Assembly (NCBI GenBank): GCA_910574455.1
Contig: CAJSYZ010000005.1
Coordinates: 5,270,001-5,334,000 of the forward strand
DNA: 64,000 nt
Reading direction: 5' to 3'
DNA from: Trichaptum fuscoviolaceum
Lineage: Eukaryota > Basidiomycota > Agaricomycetes > Hymenochaetales > Trichaptaceae
Shown here: piece after piece, positions 43,748 through 55,077 of the stretch
Layout of the letters: each line of letters opens with the position of its first letter
Numbering within the stretch: the stretch's first letter is position 1
The notes under the pieces: model-generated
Seen by the model: only the letters and a program-made list of their open reading frames with translations
Database searches by the model: none
What the model was told of the DNA's origin: nothing
Program-made: the position numbers and the translations under genes

Positions 43748-44012
43748 CGATTATGAGTTTGATGTTAAATTTGATGACTTTTGTTGATAGACTCCCCTGA
43801 CGCTTTCACTAACATAATATCTGTACTCGTAGCTGTTATTCTCGTATGTATGCTATCATATCGTTATTCGTGATCTCTGTTGTATGGCCTTGTGCGTATA
43901 TGCGTTGGGAAAGTGTGTAGTACCCGTGAGAATGTGTTTACACGGTATCAAGGAAACTTCGAAGGAGTTTCCTTCTCTTCAACCTCCATCCCTAAACTTC
44001 TCTTAAGCCTTC

Positions 44013-46720
44013 ATGCCTGGTCTTCTCCTACCTACGTCCTCGAAAAGCACGTCGAAGGCGGCCGACGCATGGTCATTCTCGTTCCGGGGCGGCTACGAGT
44101 CTGATTCATCTGCGTCTGAAGGAGGGGAAGGGGAAGACAACACTGAAGGCGGGGGCGAAAGCAGATGCCTAGCTCAACTTACTGACGATGCTAAGCTAAT
44201 GAAAGAACTGGACATTGCCTCTCGTGCTGAAGCTGCCCAATTCAAGGCCAACCCATGGAGCATTGCGAGGGTGAACGCGGCTTCGCGTAACACGGACTCT
44301 AATGCAGAGGATGCGACTTGTTCTGCCAGTAAAAACGATTTGGCTCAGGAAGATACTTGTAGCGGTAATGCAAAAATGCATGAAGGCATCAACAAGCAGT
44401 CTAAACTGTCATCTAGTACTGGGCAAATGACAATTGCTTTCCCTGCAGGCCGCGGCAGCAGTGTGCCATTGGGCAGATTGAAAAAGCCAGCTCTGGCTCC
44501 AAAGACGGGAAAGGCAAACCCGAGCTCGACGATTCAGCGCTTCTTTGTTGCTGCCAGCGATGCAGTCGTAAGGGACGGCCGTAACTTGAAGGATGTATCA
44601 TCGAAACCGAGGTCGATTACGTCCGATGCCCGAAGGCCGTTTGCCTCTCCTGCGACAATAGACCGATCTGATTCTACGAAACCCTCAAAGTTTTCTCATG
44701 CCTCTGATCCCAGTTCTACACCGACAACGATCAACGATATTGACCCTGGGAGTATTGCTGCTGACCCTGGAAGAGACTCATCTATGACTAAAGAGATAGA
44801 AAGACCTGATACACTATTGACCTGTGACGACACAACTACTGGATCTCTCACTAAATTTCACGCCTTTTCTGATGATCCTGGTTTGAATTACTCTGATAAC
44901 AGTGGTGAACTACAATACGGAGGTCGGCCTGAATCTATCGCTAGTGGACCGGTGACTTTATTTGTTGGCCCTGCTTTGGACTCAAATAGGCCCACATACA
45001 CTACTAGTAGCGCAAACACCCAGGGTGGGCCAGAAATTGCTAGCGGTGCGTGGTTAATTCAACTGATGGATGAATGACACTCACTGGGTTATACATGCAC
45101 TGATATTTGGATGCAGGGCCCGCCATTAGTGCGAATAATGAGACGGATGCACTTCCTGAAGAAAGGCACTTTCGACATACCACCGCACCTTTTTCTTCTC
45201 CCTTACGTCCCGTTCACTCTCCCCCATTCACTCCTCGTCGCCTAGCCTACTCGTCTCCGCCAGGGATAACTCCATTTGTACCTTTAACCACATTACGGAG
45301 ACCAAGACACCCGGACAGCTTGGAAAATCTTCCTCAACGCACGCAAGTTATGCCTACTTCACGCAAAGTATTCCCGAAGTCTACTGCTGCAAAGACCTTT
45401 GTTTCCGTGCGTCCTGATCATCCCGCGATCGCATCTCATGGCACGTCAAGAAACAACATCGTAAAGACAAACGAACTTGCGAGATCGTCTTACAAGAATA
45501 AAGCTGTGTTTCCTTTATCTACTTATGGATTTCAGGCATGCGGGAGTCTTCACGGCTCCTCAAAAACCCTGTCTACGCCGGTCTATGCTCCTGACTCCTT
45601 TAATACCACCGCTGGCTATACTAATTCGAATCTGAAAGGCGCGCAACCTAAATTCGATGGTAGTCTAAACCAAGTAAATTGCCGTGGGCTTGATCACCTT
45701 CGGAATGTTCCATCCATTGAGGAGATGTCGATGCCTGACAAAACATCTTTCTCGCCTAATGACATTGCTCAGAACGGACAAAAGGAATTAATTGGCAGCT
45801 ATCAGGATAACGGCCGTTCCCTCGGTGCTTTATCTATTCCGGATGCTTATGCTGCTTTCTCAGATGATGAAGACTCTACTTGGTCAACACTGCCTCATCC
45901 GAAGAGGTCAAGAACTGGACACGATGGAGAGAAGGTTTCCTCTGGTTCTACGAGAATCAAACAATCCGGTCGTTTCAAGCTTCCTCTTTCTTTCTTTCCT
46001 TGTTCCTCGACCTCTGATGCTCTGATCGATACGGTTCAACCGAAGAGAAGGGTTGTTACGTACCTACCCCCTCCAAGACGCTCACCTGTTCCCGCTCAGG
46101 CAGGTGAGCATCTGGGTGCGCAGACTTCGCGAACAACGTCTGTGACTGATCGTACGGTGAAAGTGGGTAAACCTGTGGAGAAATGGAAGATAACGCGGTT
46201 GGGGTACAATCCTGGTGCCGGCATGGACAATCGAGGAGCCTCCGGGATGCGCGATTGTGACCAAAATGGCGTTTGTTCATTACCTGCGGATAATTCAGAC
46301 AAGATTTCGGCAGAGCGCATGATGGCCACCTACGAGTCAGCGAGGTCGACTTCACGATTGAAATCCGATGGTCTCGACTACGATACGTCGTTGCCTGATT
46401 TGCAGTCCTCGGACGCCTTATCGTCGGATGACACACAATTCAATGTTGCGCAATATAACATTGCAGACGCAGAAGACAGGTACCCTGACGTCCGCAAGGC
46501 TATGGTTAAGGTATGTGGCTATAAGTAGTCTTGCTCATTTAAAGGCCGCTGTTAATCGAAGATACGACAGTAGCGTAAAGAGGCAGCAAGAAACACGTGG
46601 GATGTGCTGGGACTCCCGAGCTGCGGCGTATTATTCAAGGACGCGAAAAGTTCTCTGGAAGATGAAGAGCCAGAAAATACATCTGAGCTGGGCATCATAT
46701 GCTGGGAAGGTGCGGACTAG
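44013..46720 (+). CDS. Large disordered hypothetical protein with PCNA-binding-like motif
   Basis: 857 aa in three exons (44013-45045, 45117-46510, 46574-46720); the sum is in frame. No folded domain is recognised. Almost the whole protein is Ser/Thr/Pro-rich and probably disordered, with an acidic N-terminus (GGEGEDNTEGGGE). Near residue 175, KANPSSTIQRFFVAASD contains STIQRFF, which resembles a PIP box (Q-x-x-I/L/M-x-x-F-F/Y) with Ser in place of Gln. A conserved-looking start, AWSFSFRGGYESDSSASE, and a C-terminal NTWDVLGLPSCGVLF may be functional. A role near DNA replication or repair is only a suggestion from the PIP-like motif. It lies 265 bp downstream of the Cdc20-like gene on the same strand. 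Confidence 0.65.
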
Positions 46721-47819
46721 AAAGGAGCTTCATGCGCAAAAATGGAAACCGTGGTCAGATTTCTAATGTCATTTGATGATAGCGAGGCTTATGGCATAGC
46801 CGAGGATGCATCTTGTTAGAATTATGCAATGCTACAGCGCCTGTGATGCTGATGCAGGTTCAAATGGAGATAACCAGGTTTCGTTAGGAACATGTGGTGC
46901 AATCAGCTCAGTTCAAGCCCGCAAACCCCACTGCTGTGCACGCAGCTGTGCCATTGATCTTCAGGGATGACGGAAAACGGATTCGCCCTGATAGAAAGAA
47001 TACCGGTACTGTGACGGTGAGTTAGAGAGTCTCGAGGTAAGACTGCATGTCAAAACGAGCATGATCAACATAACCGCTTGACTCCGAGTCGAAAGCATGA
47101 GAGAATTGGAGGGTGCGTGAGTGTAGCACCGTCTAATGATGATGACGAGCTGGCTATGAGACAATGCTAACCAAGGCCCGCTACATTTTGGTACTAATTA
47201 TGTATGCTGCCGTAGTTGAAGCTCAAGTTACCTGCCAGTGAACCTTGCGGGTGTTGCCTGGTGTTGCGCATGATTTATCAGAATGCAGTTACTTTCATTC
47301 GGAATGTATTACGACCTAAATAGCTGCTTGCCAGAAGCATCTGAGTTAGATCTCATAGAATTGTATTGTGCCTTGCCTATCCATCTTGCTCGCCGTCCAC
47401 TGTTTTCAAGCTGAGAAGGGAGAATGGACGGAAGCAAAAGTGAGAGGTAAATAAAGGACCTGGGATCGGAGGAAGTGACCCTGATGGACCCTGACAGAAG
47501 ACCCTTTTCATTCGGCCTTCGATTCCCCCATTCGGTCTGTGTTCGAGTTGACAGGGTCCAGCAAGGGATTGCCTGTAGTTATGTCTCTCTGCCTTCAAAT
47601 ACTTACTAAACGACCAGCCATGAGATCCCCTTTCCGATTAGCCCTGCTTCGCACACCAGCAAAACGTATCTCGCTACTCGACCACAGTCCTCAACGAATT
47701 TGGAGCAGTCGGTGGAGGCTTGGCAGGCGTTCTCTGGATGGGGCCGGTCTACAACTATCCTAAAGTCAGACCGTCTGCCCAGTGGATTCGTGAGTTATTC
47801 AGGTCTTAGAGTACATTAG
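46721..47819. other. Spacer; may contain 5' exon(s) of the ribokinase-like gene
   Basis: No complete gene. A candidate leader exon starts MDPDRRPFSFGLRFPHS (about 47484-47575). It could join across a 47-nt intron with a good branch-point-like TACTAAAC (about 47604-47611) to sequence after 47622, but the frame then stops at about 47761. The true start of the downstream gene may lie here. Confidence 0.3.
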
Positions 47820-49737
47820 ATGAATCACTCGCTGAGTTGGAATTGTTGCTTACTTTTGAGAGTAGAGGACCTGGATGGATATGACATTAAGCGAGAGGAT
47901 GTTCCCGTTGACTCGGAGCTTCTGGAGCGTGCAAGACCCCGCTCGTCTGGGTGGCGAACCTCCTCGTCTAGGCGCACGCCACATTCTCCGGGCGATATTT
48001 CAAGACGATCTCACAAAGGGAAGCAGCGAGAGGACCCTTTACCGAGGGTCCCCCCGGAGCACAGTATACCTCCTGTGACGCCCGGACTTACTTCCCCGGA
48101 CGTACTGCACCGCATGAGGCCGGTATGTCTCGTCCGGGGTTCCATTTTCATTGAGGACTACATAGAGCGTAGGTTATGTTAGTGCACGTAATTTTCTCTA
48201 CAAAATTAATAGATCACTTCCTTTAGTTGCCAGACATGCGACACCGGGTGAGACTATCACGGCGCGAGGATACACTTCAGCCTTGGCTGGCAAAGGCGTG
48301 ATTCAAGCTATAGCCATCTCCCGAGCCGGGCAGCGTGCTGAGCTGGCCGGTTCAATAGGTGCAGATGGAGAGACGATACCATCTTATTTAACCACGTTCG
48401 GAATAGGAACTACGAAGTGTAGGAAGCCTGAGGTACCTCCGGTAAGTCGGAGTCAGTGTTCCTCATAATCTGTATATTTCGGAGGTTCATTGAGCCTTCT
48501 AGGGAACACCCGTATATACCGGTCGAATTGTCAAACATTATACCCACTCAGACGACAGGGCAATTGTTGTGGTGCCGGGTGCGAACGCACATGCGATCGA
48601 ATCACCAGAATCACTTCTAGTCCCTCCAGTCACTCATCTTGTCCTTCAAAACGAGATCGATTTTTCAGTCACGGCTAACTTTATTGACGTTGCACATAAT
48701 CGCGGCATAATTGTCATAATCAACCCTTCTCCGCTGCCTAACGCCTCACAAATCCACTCTATACAATGGCAGAAGATCGAATACTTGGTTCTGTCGGAAG
48801 AGGAAGCAGAGCTATTCGTCAACAGCTTACCGAAAGACCTTCAAATTAAACCGGATGAGCACGGTCACGCGCACCATCGACAACGATCCGAGAGCTCCGA
48901 CGTCGTCTCTGGGCGGATACCGATGTACCCAGATCGTAGGCTGGAAGCGGGGTTGGCACCTCCCATGCCCAAGCAAGCGTATTCGACTCTGTGCGCACTC
49001 ATGTCGTGGCCCCCTCTTTCTCGCACAGGAATCATCATGAAACTTCGCGCTCCTGGAGGGGGTGCACTTGCCGTACTTCCCTTTCCTCACGCCCAATCCT
49101 CCAAGATCTATTACGAGCCTGCGCCTCTCCGAGAGCTGGCCCTCGGGTGCCCTGCCCAAATCGCCACTGGTAGTCCGGGTGGCGAAGGCTCAGTCGATGC
49201 GATCCTTGGATATTTCGTTGCAGGCTTGATGGAATTTTCCCTCTTTGACCGATTGAAGCTGGATGACCATATCTGGAAAGATATACTTGAGAAAGCAGTG
49301 ACGGTACGTATACTTTCCTACTGCGAGTTTAAAGGGAAAGCTATCGTCCATTCCTGTTTGCTCCTTTTTAAATTGCTGATCCTCTTTCAATCCCCGAAGG
49401 CTTCGTTCATGACACCTACTGGGTTCCCGCCGACACCACCCATTCCATTATATGCCACCCCACATTATCCAGAGGTACACCGGATGATGTCTTACCTACG
49501 AACCTGCTACATGCGACAACAGCAATCGCATACTAGTATTCATCCTTTTTCGATGTCGGACGGTAAGTAACAGTATCATCGGTCGATTAAACGAATCCTC
49601 AAGTGTCCTCTCATAATATAGTATCCCCGACGCTCCCAACATCTCCTGAACGTCCCCCCCTGGTTATTCGACCTCGTCTCGACGGAAACGATCATGGAAA
49701 GCGAATATTCGACACTCGTACTACTGGAAGATCTTAA
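47820..49737 (+). CDS. Divergent ribokinase-fold (PfkB family) protein, catalytic Asp apparently lost
   Basis: Exons: 47820-48168, 48227-48441, 48503-49303, 49400-49562, 49622-49737, joined in phase; the start is tentative. The ribokinase core begins CLVRGSIFIEDYIE and continues with HATPGETITARGYTSALAGKG; the family's GGKGANQ is LAGKGVIQ here. Then come SRAGQRAELAGSIGADG, the lid region TGRIVKHYTHSDDRAIVVV, ALVLQNEIDFS-like VLQNEIDFS, IVIINPSPLP and VLSEEEAELF. At the anion-hole/catalytic site, where PfkB kinases have GAGD, the text reads GSPGGEGSVDAILGYFVAGL, with Ser at the catalytic Asp. The N-terminus has a Ser/Arg/Pro-rich extension and the C-terminus a Pro-rich tail. It may be a pseudoenzyme with a binding or regulatory role. 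Confidence 0.7.
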
Positions 49738-50139
49738 CATGTCTATAACATTTCTTCCATCATTAAATCCGCATTTCATAGTATAATTCTACTATCTATA
49801 TTGTACTCCCCCATCCCTATCGCATTTATCTTCTTAGAGTGATCTTTCGCTGCCAGGTTTATTTCTTTTGTATTCATATGTATATTTCTTGAAGAATGGA
49901 AAGACAGACTCGGAGCCTACTAATTTGTAGACCCTGAAACTGACCCTGAGGCCGAACTGAGGAAAAGGGCCGCTTTTCCGACCCTTCAGGGACTTCGGAG
50001 GCATCGAGTCTCTTCCCCATTCCTGCCTTCCATCACACACGCGAATATACATATGTACACATTCTTTCCAGCAAGATGCTTCTCTCAGCGTCTACTGCCT
50101 TTCACTTGATCGCGTCGGACCATCAGGCTTGTCTTCATC
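49738..50139. other. Spacer upstream of the SDR gene
   Basis: AT-rich terminator and promoter sequence; no coding content supported. Confidence 0.4.
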
Positions 50140-51221
50140 ATGACTTGGGATATTGATCAGGATATGCCTAACTTGACTGGCAAGGTAATTTGCAATAACT
50201 TCTTGTTCAATTCACAAAAGTTGAAAGATTGCTGAATATCTAGGTCGCAATTGTGACGGGTGGCAACACCGGTCTGGGGAAAGAGCTCGTTCGCCAACTC
50301 GCGAAGCATGGCGCGAAGGTCTATATGGCCTCACGTACGGAGTCGCGCGCAAGAGCGGCGATTGACGAATTGACGAAGGAGCACCCAGAGATCAAGGAGA
50401 AGGCGGGTATTGAGTACTTGAAGCTGGACTTGACAGATCTGAAGAGCTGTCAAGAGGCAGCGAAGACGTTCTTATCGAAGGAGCAAAGGCTCGATATACT
50501 GAGTGAGTTGTTATAGTGAGTTATGTAGAACCGGATTGCTTTGAGCTCAACTTTCTTCCTAATAGTCAACAACGCTGGTATCATGGCCACTCCATACGAG
50601 CTCACAAAGGATGGGTTCGAAGTCCAGTTCCAGTCCAACTACCTCGGACACTTCGCCTTTACCTACCCGCTTATCCCGCTTCTTGTGGAGACCTCCAAGG
50701 ACCCTAACACATCTGTACGGGTCGTCCAAGTATCGTCTGGTGGCCATAATTTCGCCACGGGCATCAAAGATGGCGTGCATTTTGACACCATCGAGTCCGT
50801 GAACCGCTCTTTTGACTCCCCGTGGAAACGCTATGGGCAATCAAAGCTTGCGAACGTGCTCTTCGCAAAGGAGCTACAGCGGCGGCTCGACGAGCAGGGT
50901 GCGCGCGTCTTCTCCGTCTCGCTTCACCCAGGAAATATCCATACCGAGCTCAATCGCGGCACTGCACGAACGTACCCATGGGCGCGCCCCTTGTTCGCTA
51001 TCTTGAACTGGTTCCTGCTCACCCCGTATAAGGGTGCGATCACTCCACTGTACGCTGCAACGAGCCCGGACATCGAGAAAAACAACTGGAAGGGTGAATG
51101 GTTCGAGCCAATGGCGAAACGCGCTACACCTAGCGAGTATGCGCGCGATCCTCAGTTGGCAAAGGACCTATGGACCTTCTCCGAAAAGGTCGTCACTGAG
51201 AAATGTGGGGGCTTATCTTGA
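50140..51221 (+). CDS. Short-chain dehydrogenase/reductase (retinol dehydrogenase/WWOX-like)
   Basis: NAD(P)-dependent oxidoreductase, 319 aa in three exons (50140-50184, 50244-50502, 50566-51221). The Rossmann cofactor motif is VTGGNTGLGKELV (TGxxxGxG) near residue 20, followed by VYMASRTESRARA, where the Arg suits NADP(H). LDLTDLKS is the adenine-ring Asp region. LINNAGIMATPYELTKDGF is restored across intron 2. The catalytic Ser lies in VVQVSSGGH and the Tyr/Lys pair in YGQSKLANVLFAKEL. HPGNIHTEL follows. All frames are intact. It is divergently placed relative to the aldo-keto reductase and old yellow enzymes that follow, which suggests a local group of carbonyl and enone reductases; the substrate is unknown. 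Confidence 0.9.
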
Positions 51222-51413
51222 ATGCTGGTCGATAAGTGTTATCATTCTTCCTATTTCCCCTCTCCGAGTATCTGTTACCCTTGACGTCTTCTGTTTTCTT
51301 GCATTTTCTATAACTAATGTGACCATCTTCCTGTACAGTCTATGTGTCTAGTAAACTATACTATGACTCTTTTCACTCATTTCCCGACACTTGAGAAGAT
51401 CTATTGATTCCTC

Positions 51414-52647
51414 CTACTTTCCTTTCCATTCCCCAAATGGAATGCACTCTGGGTGAAAAAACGATTTGTACTCTTCGGCAGTCCTTTCTCCTTGTACATC
51501 AGCCTCGTCGACTAAGCGGCGAATTGCTCTCACACCATCTACCAAGAGTTGCAATTCAGCAGCTACCGCATTCTCTTCAACACGTTCGACCGTACGACAC
51601 CCTGGGATAGGAATGACTAGAACAGAAAGCAAGCTTAGTCTCAGGAAGCCCCAAGGTGATCTAATGGAGCTCACAGTTGTCGAATTCAGCAAGAATCCAT
51701 GCCAACGCAATCTGACTAGGCGTGCTATTGAGCTGCTGTGCGAGGGCCTTAAACTTGTCAGTCAGGATAGGGTTTCTTGGAAAGTTCTCTTCGGCGAAGC
51801 GCGGGAGGCTCAATCGCAAGTCACCGGGCTCGAAGTCTGATCGAGACCGGAATCTGCCTGATCATCAGTCGTACATCTCGCACAATTGATTTCAGAATGA
51901 AGATGCTTACGCTCCGGTGACCAGTCCACGACCTAGTGGACTGTAAGCAACAACGGACACACCTAACTCTTTTGCCGCCTTCAGGAAGCCGCTTTTCTCA
52001 ATCTCGAGCTCAAAGGGACTGAACTCCATTTGGCATGCGACGATCTTCTCTCCGACGCCTTTAACGGCCTTCGCGCGACGCAAGACGTCTGCACTGCACT
52101 CGCTCAGTCCGATGTACTAGATCACCCCCGTCTCCAGTGGCTCGCGCAGTGTCTCCATAACTACCTCAATTGGTACGCTCGGGTCGACTCGATGCTGGTA
52201 ATAAAGGTCGATGTACTGCGTCCCGAGACGCTGGAGGGAGCGCTGGAGAGCATATTTGATGTAGGAAGGTGTGGAACACTGCTTGCCATCGCCGAACTTG
52301 CCTTCAGGATCGTACGCTCCGAATTTGGTGGCGAGGAAAATCTCGCTCCGACGACCTGTCTCCGCGAACCATTTGGCAAGACTTAACTCGGCTGTGGACG
52401 TATGAGCAAATGTATACTGTGAGCTTGAGGATGATCGAGAGCTTTACATACCTGATCCATAAATGTCTGCACAATCCCAGAATGTCATTCCGCGATTTGC
52501 AGCGTAGGTCAACACCTCGAGCGCCGCCTTTTCGTCCGTTCTCCCGTAGTATGCCCCGATTCCCATCGTCCCAAGTCCAACAACACTTACCTCCGGACCA
52601 TTGATACCTAGGCGGCGCTTCGGGACCGTCTTTCGCTCTGTGGCCAT
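51414..52647 (-). CDS. Aldo-keto reductase with an in-frame stop (possible recent pseudogene)
   Basis: Four exons (52647-52452, 52391-51911, 51853-51675, 51616-51414) form a 352-codon aldo-keto reductase reading frame, NADPH-dependent. Catalytic features: LGTMGIGAYYG; Asp and Tyr in TFWDCADIYGSA (across intron 1); Lys in LATKFGAYDPE; and His in IDLYYQHRVDPS. The cofactor region includes YIGLSECS, VVAYSPLGRGLVTG and IALAWILAEF joined to FIPIPGCRTVERV. Codon 157 is TAG (52119-52117), between EPLETGVI and YIGLSECS, where a Lys or Arg is usual. No splice signal removes it. Everything else is intact, so this is either a recent nonsense mutation or a base-calling error. Truncation there would remove the NADPH-binding half. 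Confidence 0.8.
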
Positions 52648-53178
52648 TCCTTGATATACTGAAGAGGGAACGGCTGTCTGCAGGTTCTTTGCGACATCAA
52701 CCTCCTACCCTTTATAATACCAGCTCAAAACCTTGCCTAGTGCATTGTGGTGTTACAAATGTACCCGACAGTGAGGGGTGCATGACGCGTATGTTCGGCA
52801 GACATGATTGCTGCATGTCTTCATAAGCCACGGTCAACGTCGGTGCCCCCTTCAGGAGTTAACACACTGAACTCGTTGAACTCGGGTGCCAGCCGATCGA
52901 GTTGCAGTCAGGGTTGAAAGATGTGTGTGGAAACATTTTGCTGAATACTGGACATTCGGATGATCACCGGTACAACTCGAAGCACAGATGTGAATCGTCG
53001 GCAGAGGCGACGTATTCCATTATGATAATGAATTATTGCAGCACCACTGAAGTACAAAAACTTACGCACCACGCGCGATCTAGTCTACATACCGAAAACT
53101 CCAAAACGTAGGGGCCATCTAAAAAATCAAGATATTATGTTACATTGTAAAGACAGGCAATCCCTCGTCTCTTCCATT
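52648..53178. other. Spacer between reductase genes
   Basis: It presumably contains the promoter of the aldo-keto reductase and the 3' end of old yellow enzyme 1. No gene seen. Confidence 0.4.
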
Positions 53179-54509
53179 CTATAAATTGGCCCTTGGGATA
53201 CCGGTCCTCTTTTTTGCATATAAAGATCTCGGATGTTTATAATTCTCCTCGGCATCCTCATCAGCAAACCTATAGTCAACGTACCCTTCAGCCGTCTTCT
53301 TGTAGAATGTTTTACGATTGTATGGTGTAAATGGTATGTCCCTGGCAATGCGAGCTGGAAGGTCGGGCTGATAATGGATAAGACATGTAAGTTCAGAAAG
53401 TTAAAGGGCAATATCGGATTTTATTCCTGACTCGCTTACATTTGAGATGAAGTGTCGACCAAATGCGATGAGCTCGTCTCTCTCCTCCGCTACCTGTATC
53501 GCTAACTGTCGGGTATATGCTCCGGCACTCATAAAGACGGAGCCATTTTCTTTGCTCCCAGGTACGTTCCATATTTTACGAAGGAAGTCGTTCGATTCGC
53601 CTTCAAGGGTCTCCCGATCCATAACGCCAGCGACGCGAGGCTCTACGACATGCAGGTAGGCAAATCGAGGGTAAAGCTGGCGAATTTGAGTGACGAGATA
53701 CGTGAAGGTTGGGAATGGGTCTTCCATACGCATATCTAAGACACATTCGGTTATGCCTCTGCTCACAGCGTTACGCAAGCGTGCATACCTTGGGCAGTAT
53801 TGAACGGACTCAGTCGGATAGCTGTTCTTTCTTCTCCGACAGCGTCTGTCACGCTCTTTATGACTTCCAGCGCAAAGCGACACCTCTTCTCGACATTTCC
53901 GCCCCAAGCATCGGTGCGTTTGTTGCTGACGTCCTGAATGAACTGATCGATGAGGTATCCATGAGCACCATGGACCTCCACACCATCAAATCCAGCTTCA
54001 AGCACGGCATTTTTTGCTGATTGTGCGTATAACTTGATATATTGCTGAATTTCAGTCTCGGTCAGAGCTCGGGGTGAAACTGAGCGGTTTGAAAGCTTAA
54101 TGTCCGAAGCGGATACATAAGGATATGGTCCACCTGGGTTCGAAATGCCATCCAGAGCTGTGATGACTTCCGATTTGGCAGCACGTCCGAGCGCCCAAAG
54201 CTGCATGAATATGTGGCTTCCCCGAGCGTGGACGGCCTCAGTGACTCTCTTCCATGCATGAATTTGCTCCAAAGACCATATTCCGGGTACATAGTTATAG
54301 CCACCTGCCTGAGGGGCAATGAAAGTTGCCTCCGTGATGAGGAGGGTACCCGGCACGGAAGCACGCTGAGCGTAGTAGTCGACCATCAAGTCTGTTGGGA
54401 CATGAGTGTCGGTGGCACGAAAACGAGTAAGCGGAGCCAGAGTCACCCGATGGCCAAGTGTGATGCTACCGACACGGATGGGCTGGAGCAGTTTGGGAGT
54501 AGTAGTCAT
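53179..54509 (-). CDS. Old yellow enzyme (NADH:flavin oxidoreductase), tandem copy 1
   Basis: FMN-dependent ene-reductase, 401 aa in three exons (54509-53789, 53735-53440, 53367-53179). The TIM barrel begins LLQPIRVGSITLGHRVTLAP; its FMN-contact segment LAPLTRFRA is clear. IFMQLWALGRAA and the substrate pair in VEVHGAHGYLIDQFIQD (His-x-x-His as in plant OPR-type enzymes, instead of His-x-x-Asn) follow. Then NKRTDAWGGNVEKRCRF, MRMEDPFPTF, HVVEPRVAG, and SAGAYTRQLAI with FGRHFISN for the phosphate-binding part. A C-terminal extension PDLPARIARDIPF to KKTAEGYVDYRFADEDAE is shared with copy 2. No defect seen. Such enzymes reduce activated C=C bonds and may serve detoxification or secondary metabolism. 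Confidence 0.9.
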
Positions 54510-55077
54510 TTGATAAGAGTACGAAAGGTATTTTCAGGCTGAACTTTCGGCGTTCTTATATACCTGGTTACACCCTGGAGACACAGAGGGTCCGCAGAAT
54601 CAGTAAGTTTTAGACTAAGCAATGTGTTTCAATTGCTCAACTGTAGATTCGTGGGTCATGCCAGTGGTTGAGACGAACTTGAAGCTCAAGCTTGAAAGTC
54701 CGGTTGTACAAGACCCGGACCGGACTCTTCCAGTGGCATCATTGTAGGTAGTTTATTCGGCAAAGACCGGTGCAGATCTTTAAGTGAACTTTCTTCAAGC
54801 TACTATTACATGTATATACACGAATGTAAAATTTGTGGAGACATACCCAGAGAGAATGTTCAATGAACGACGAAAATGCACTTGACTTTATATTTTTTCA
54901 GTGGCAGTCATGATAGTCTCAACCTCTCTCAGGAGCTTGTATCCCTGCAGACATTTCACTGTTCACACCGCGGCAAGCGACTTATAAGTGTATCTAATGA
55001 TTAAGGAGTCATCTAACGACTCATAATATACATATTCTAGTACATGTAGATATATAGTACACTACCTCTCCATGCTA
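54510..55077. other. Spacer between tandem old yellow enzymes
   Basis: AT-rich spacer with the promoter of copy 1 and the terminator of copy 2. No gene. Confidence 0.4.
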
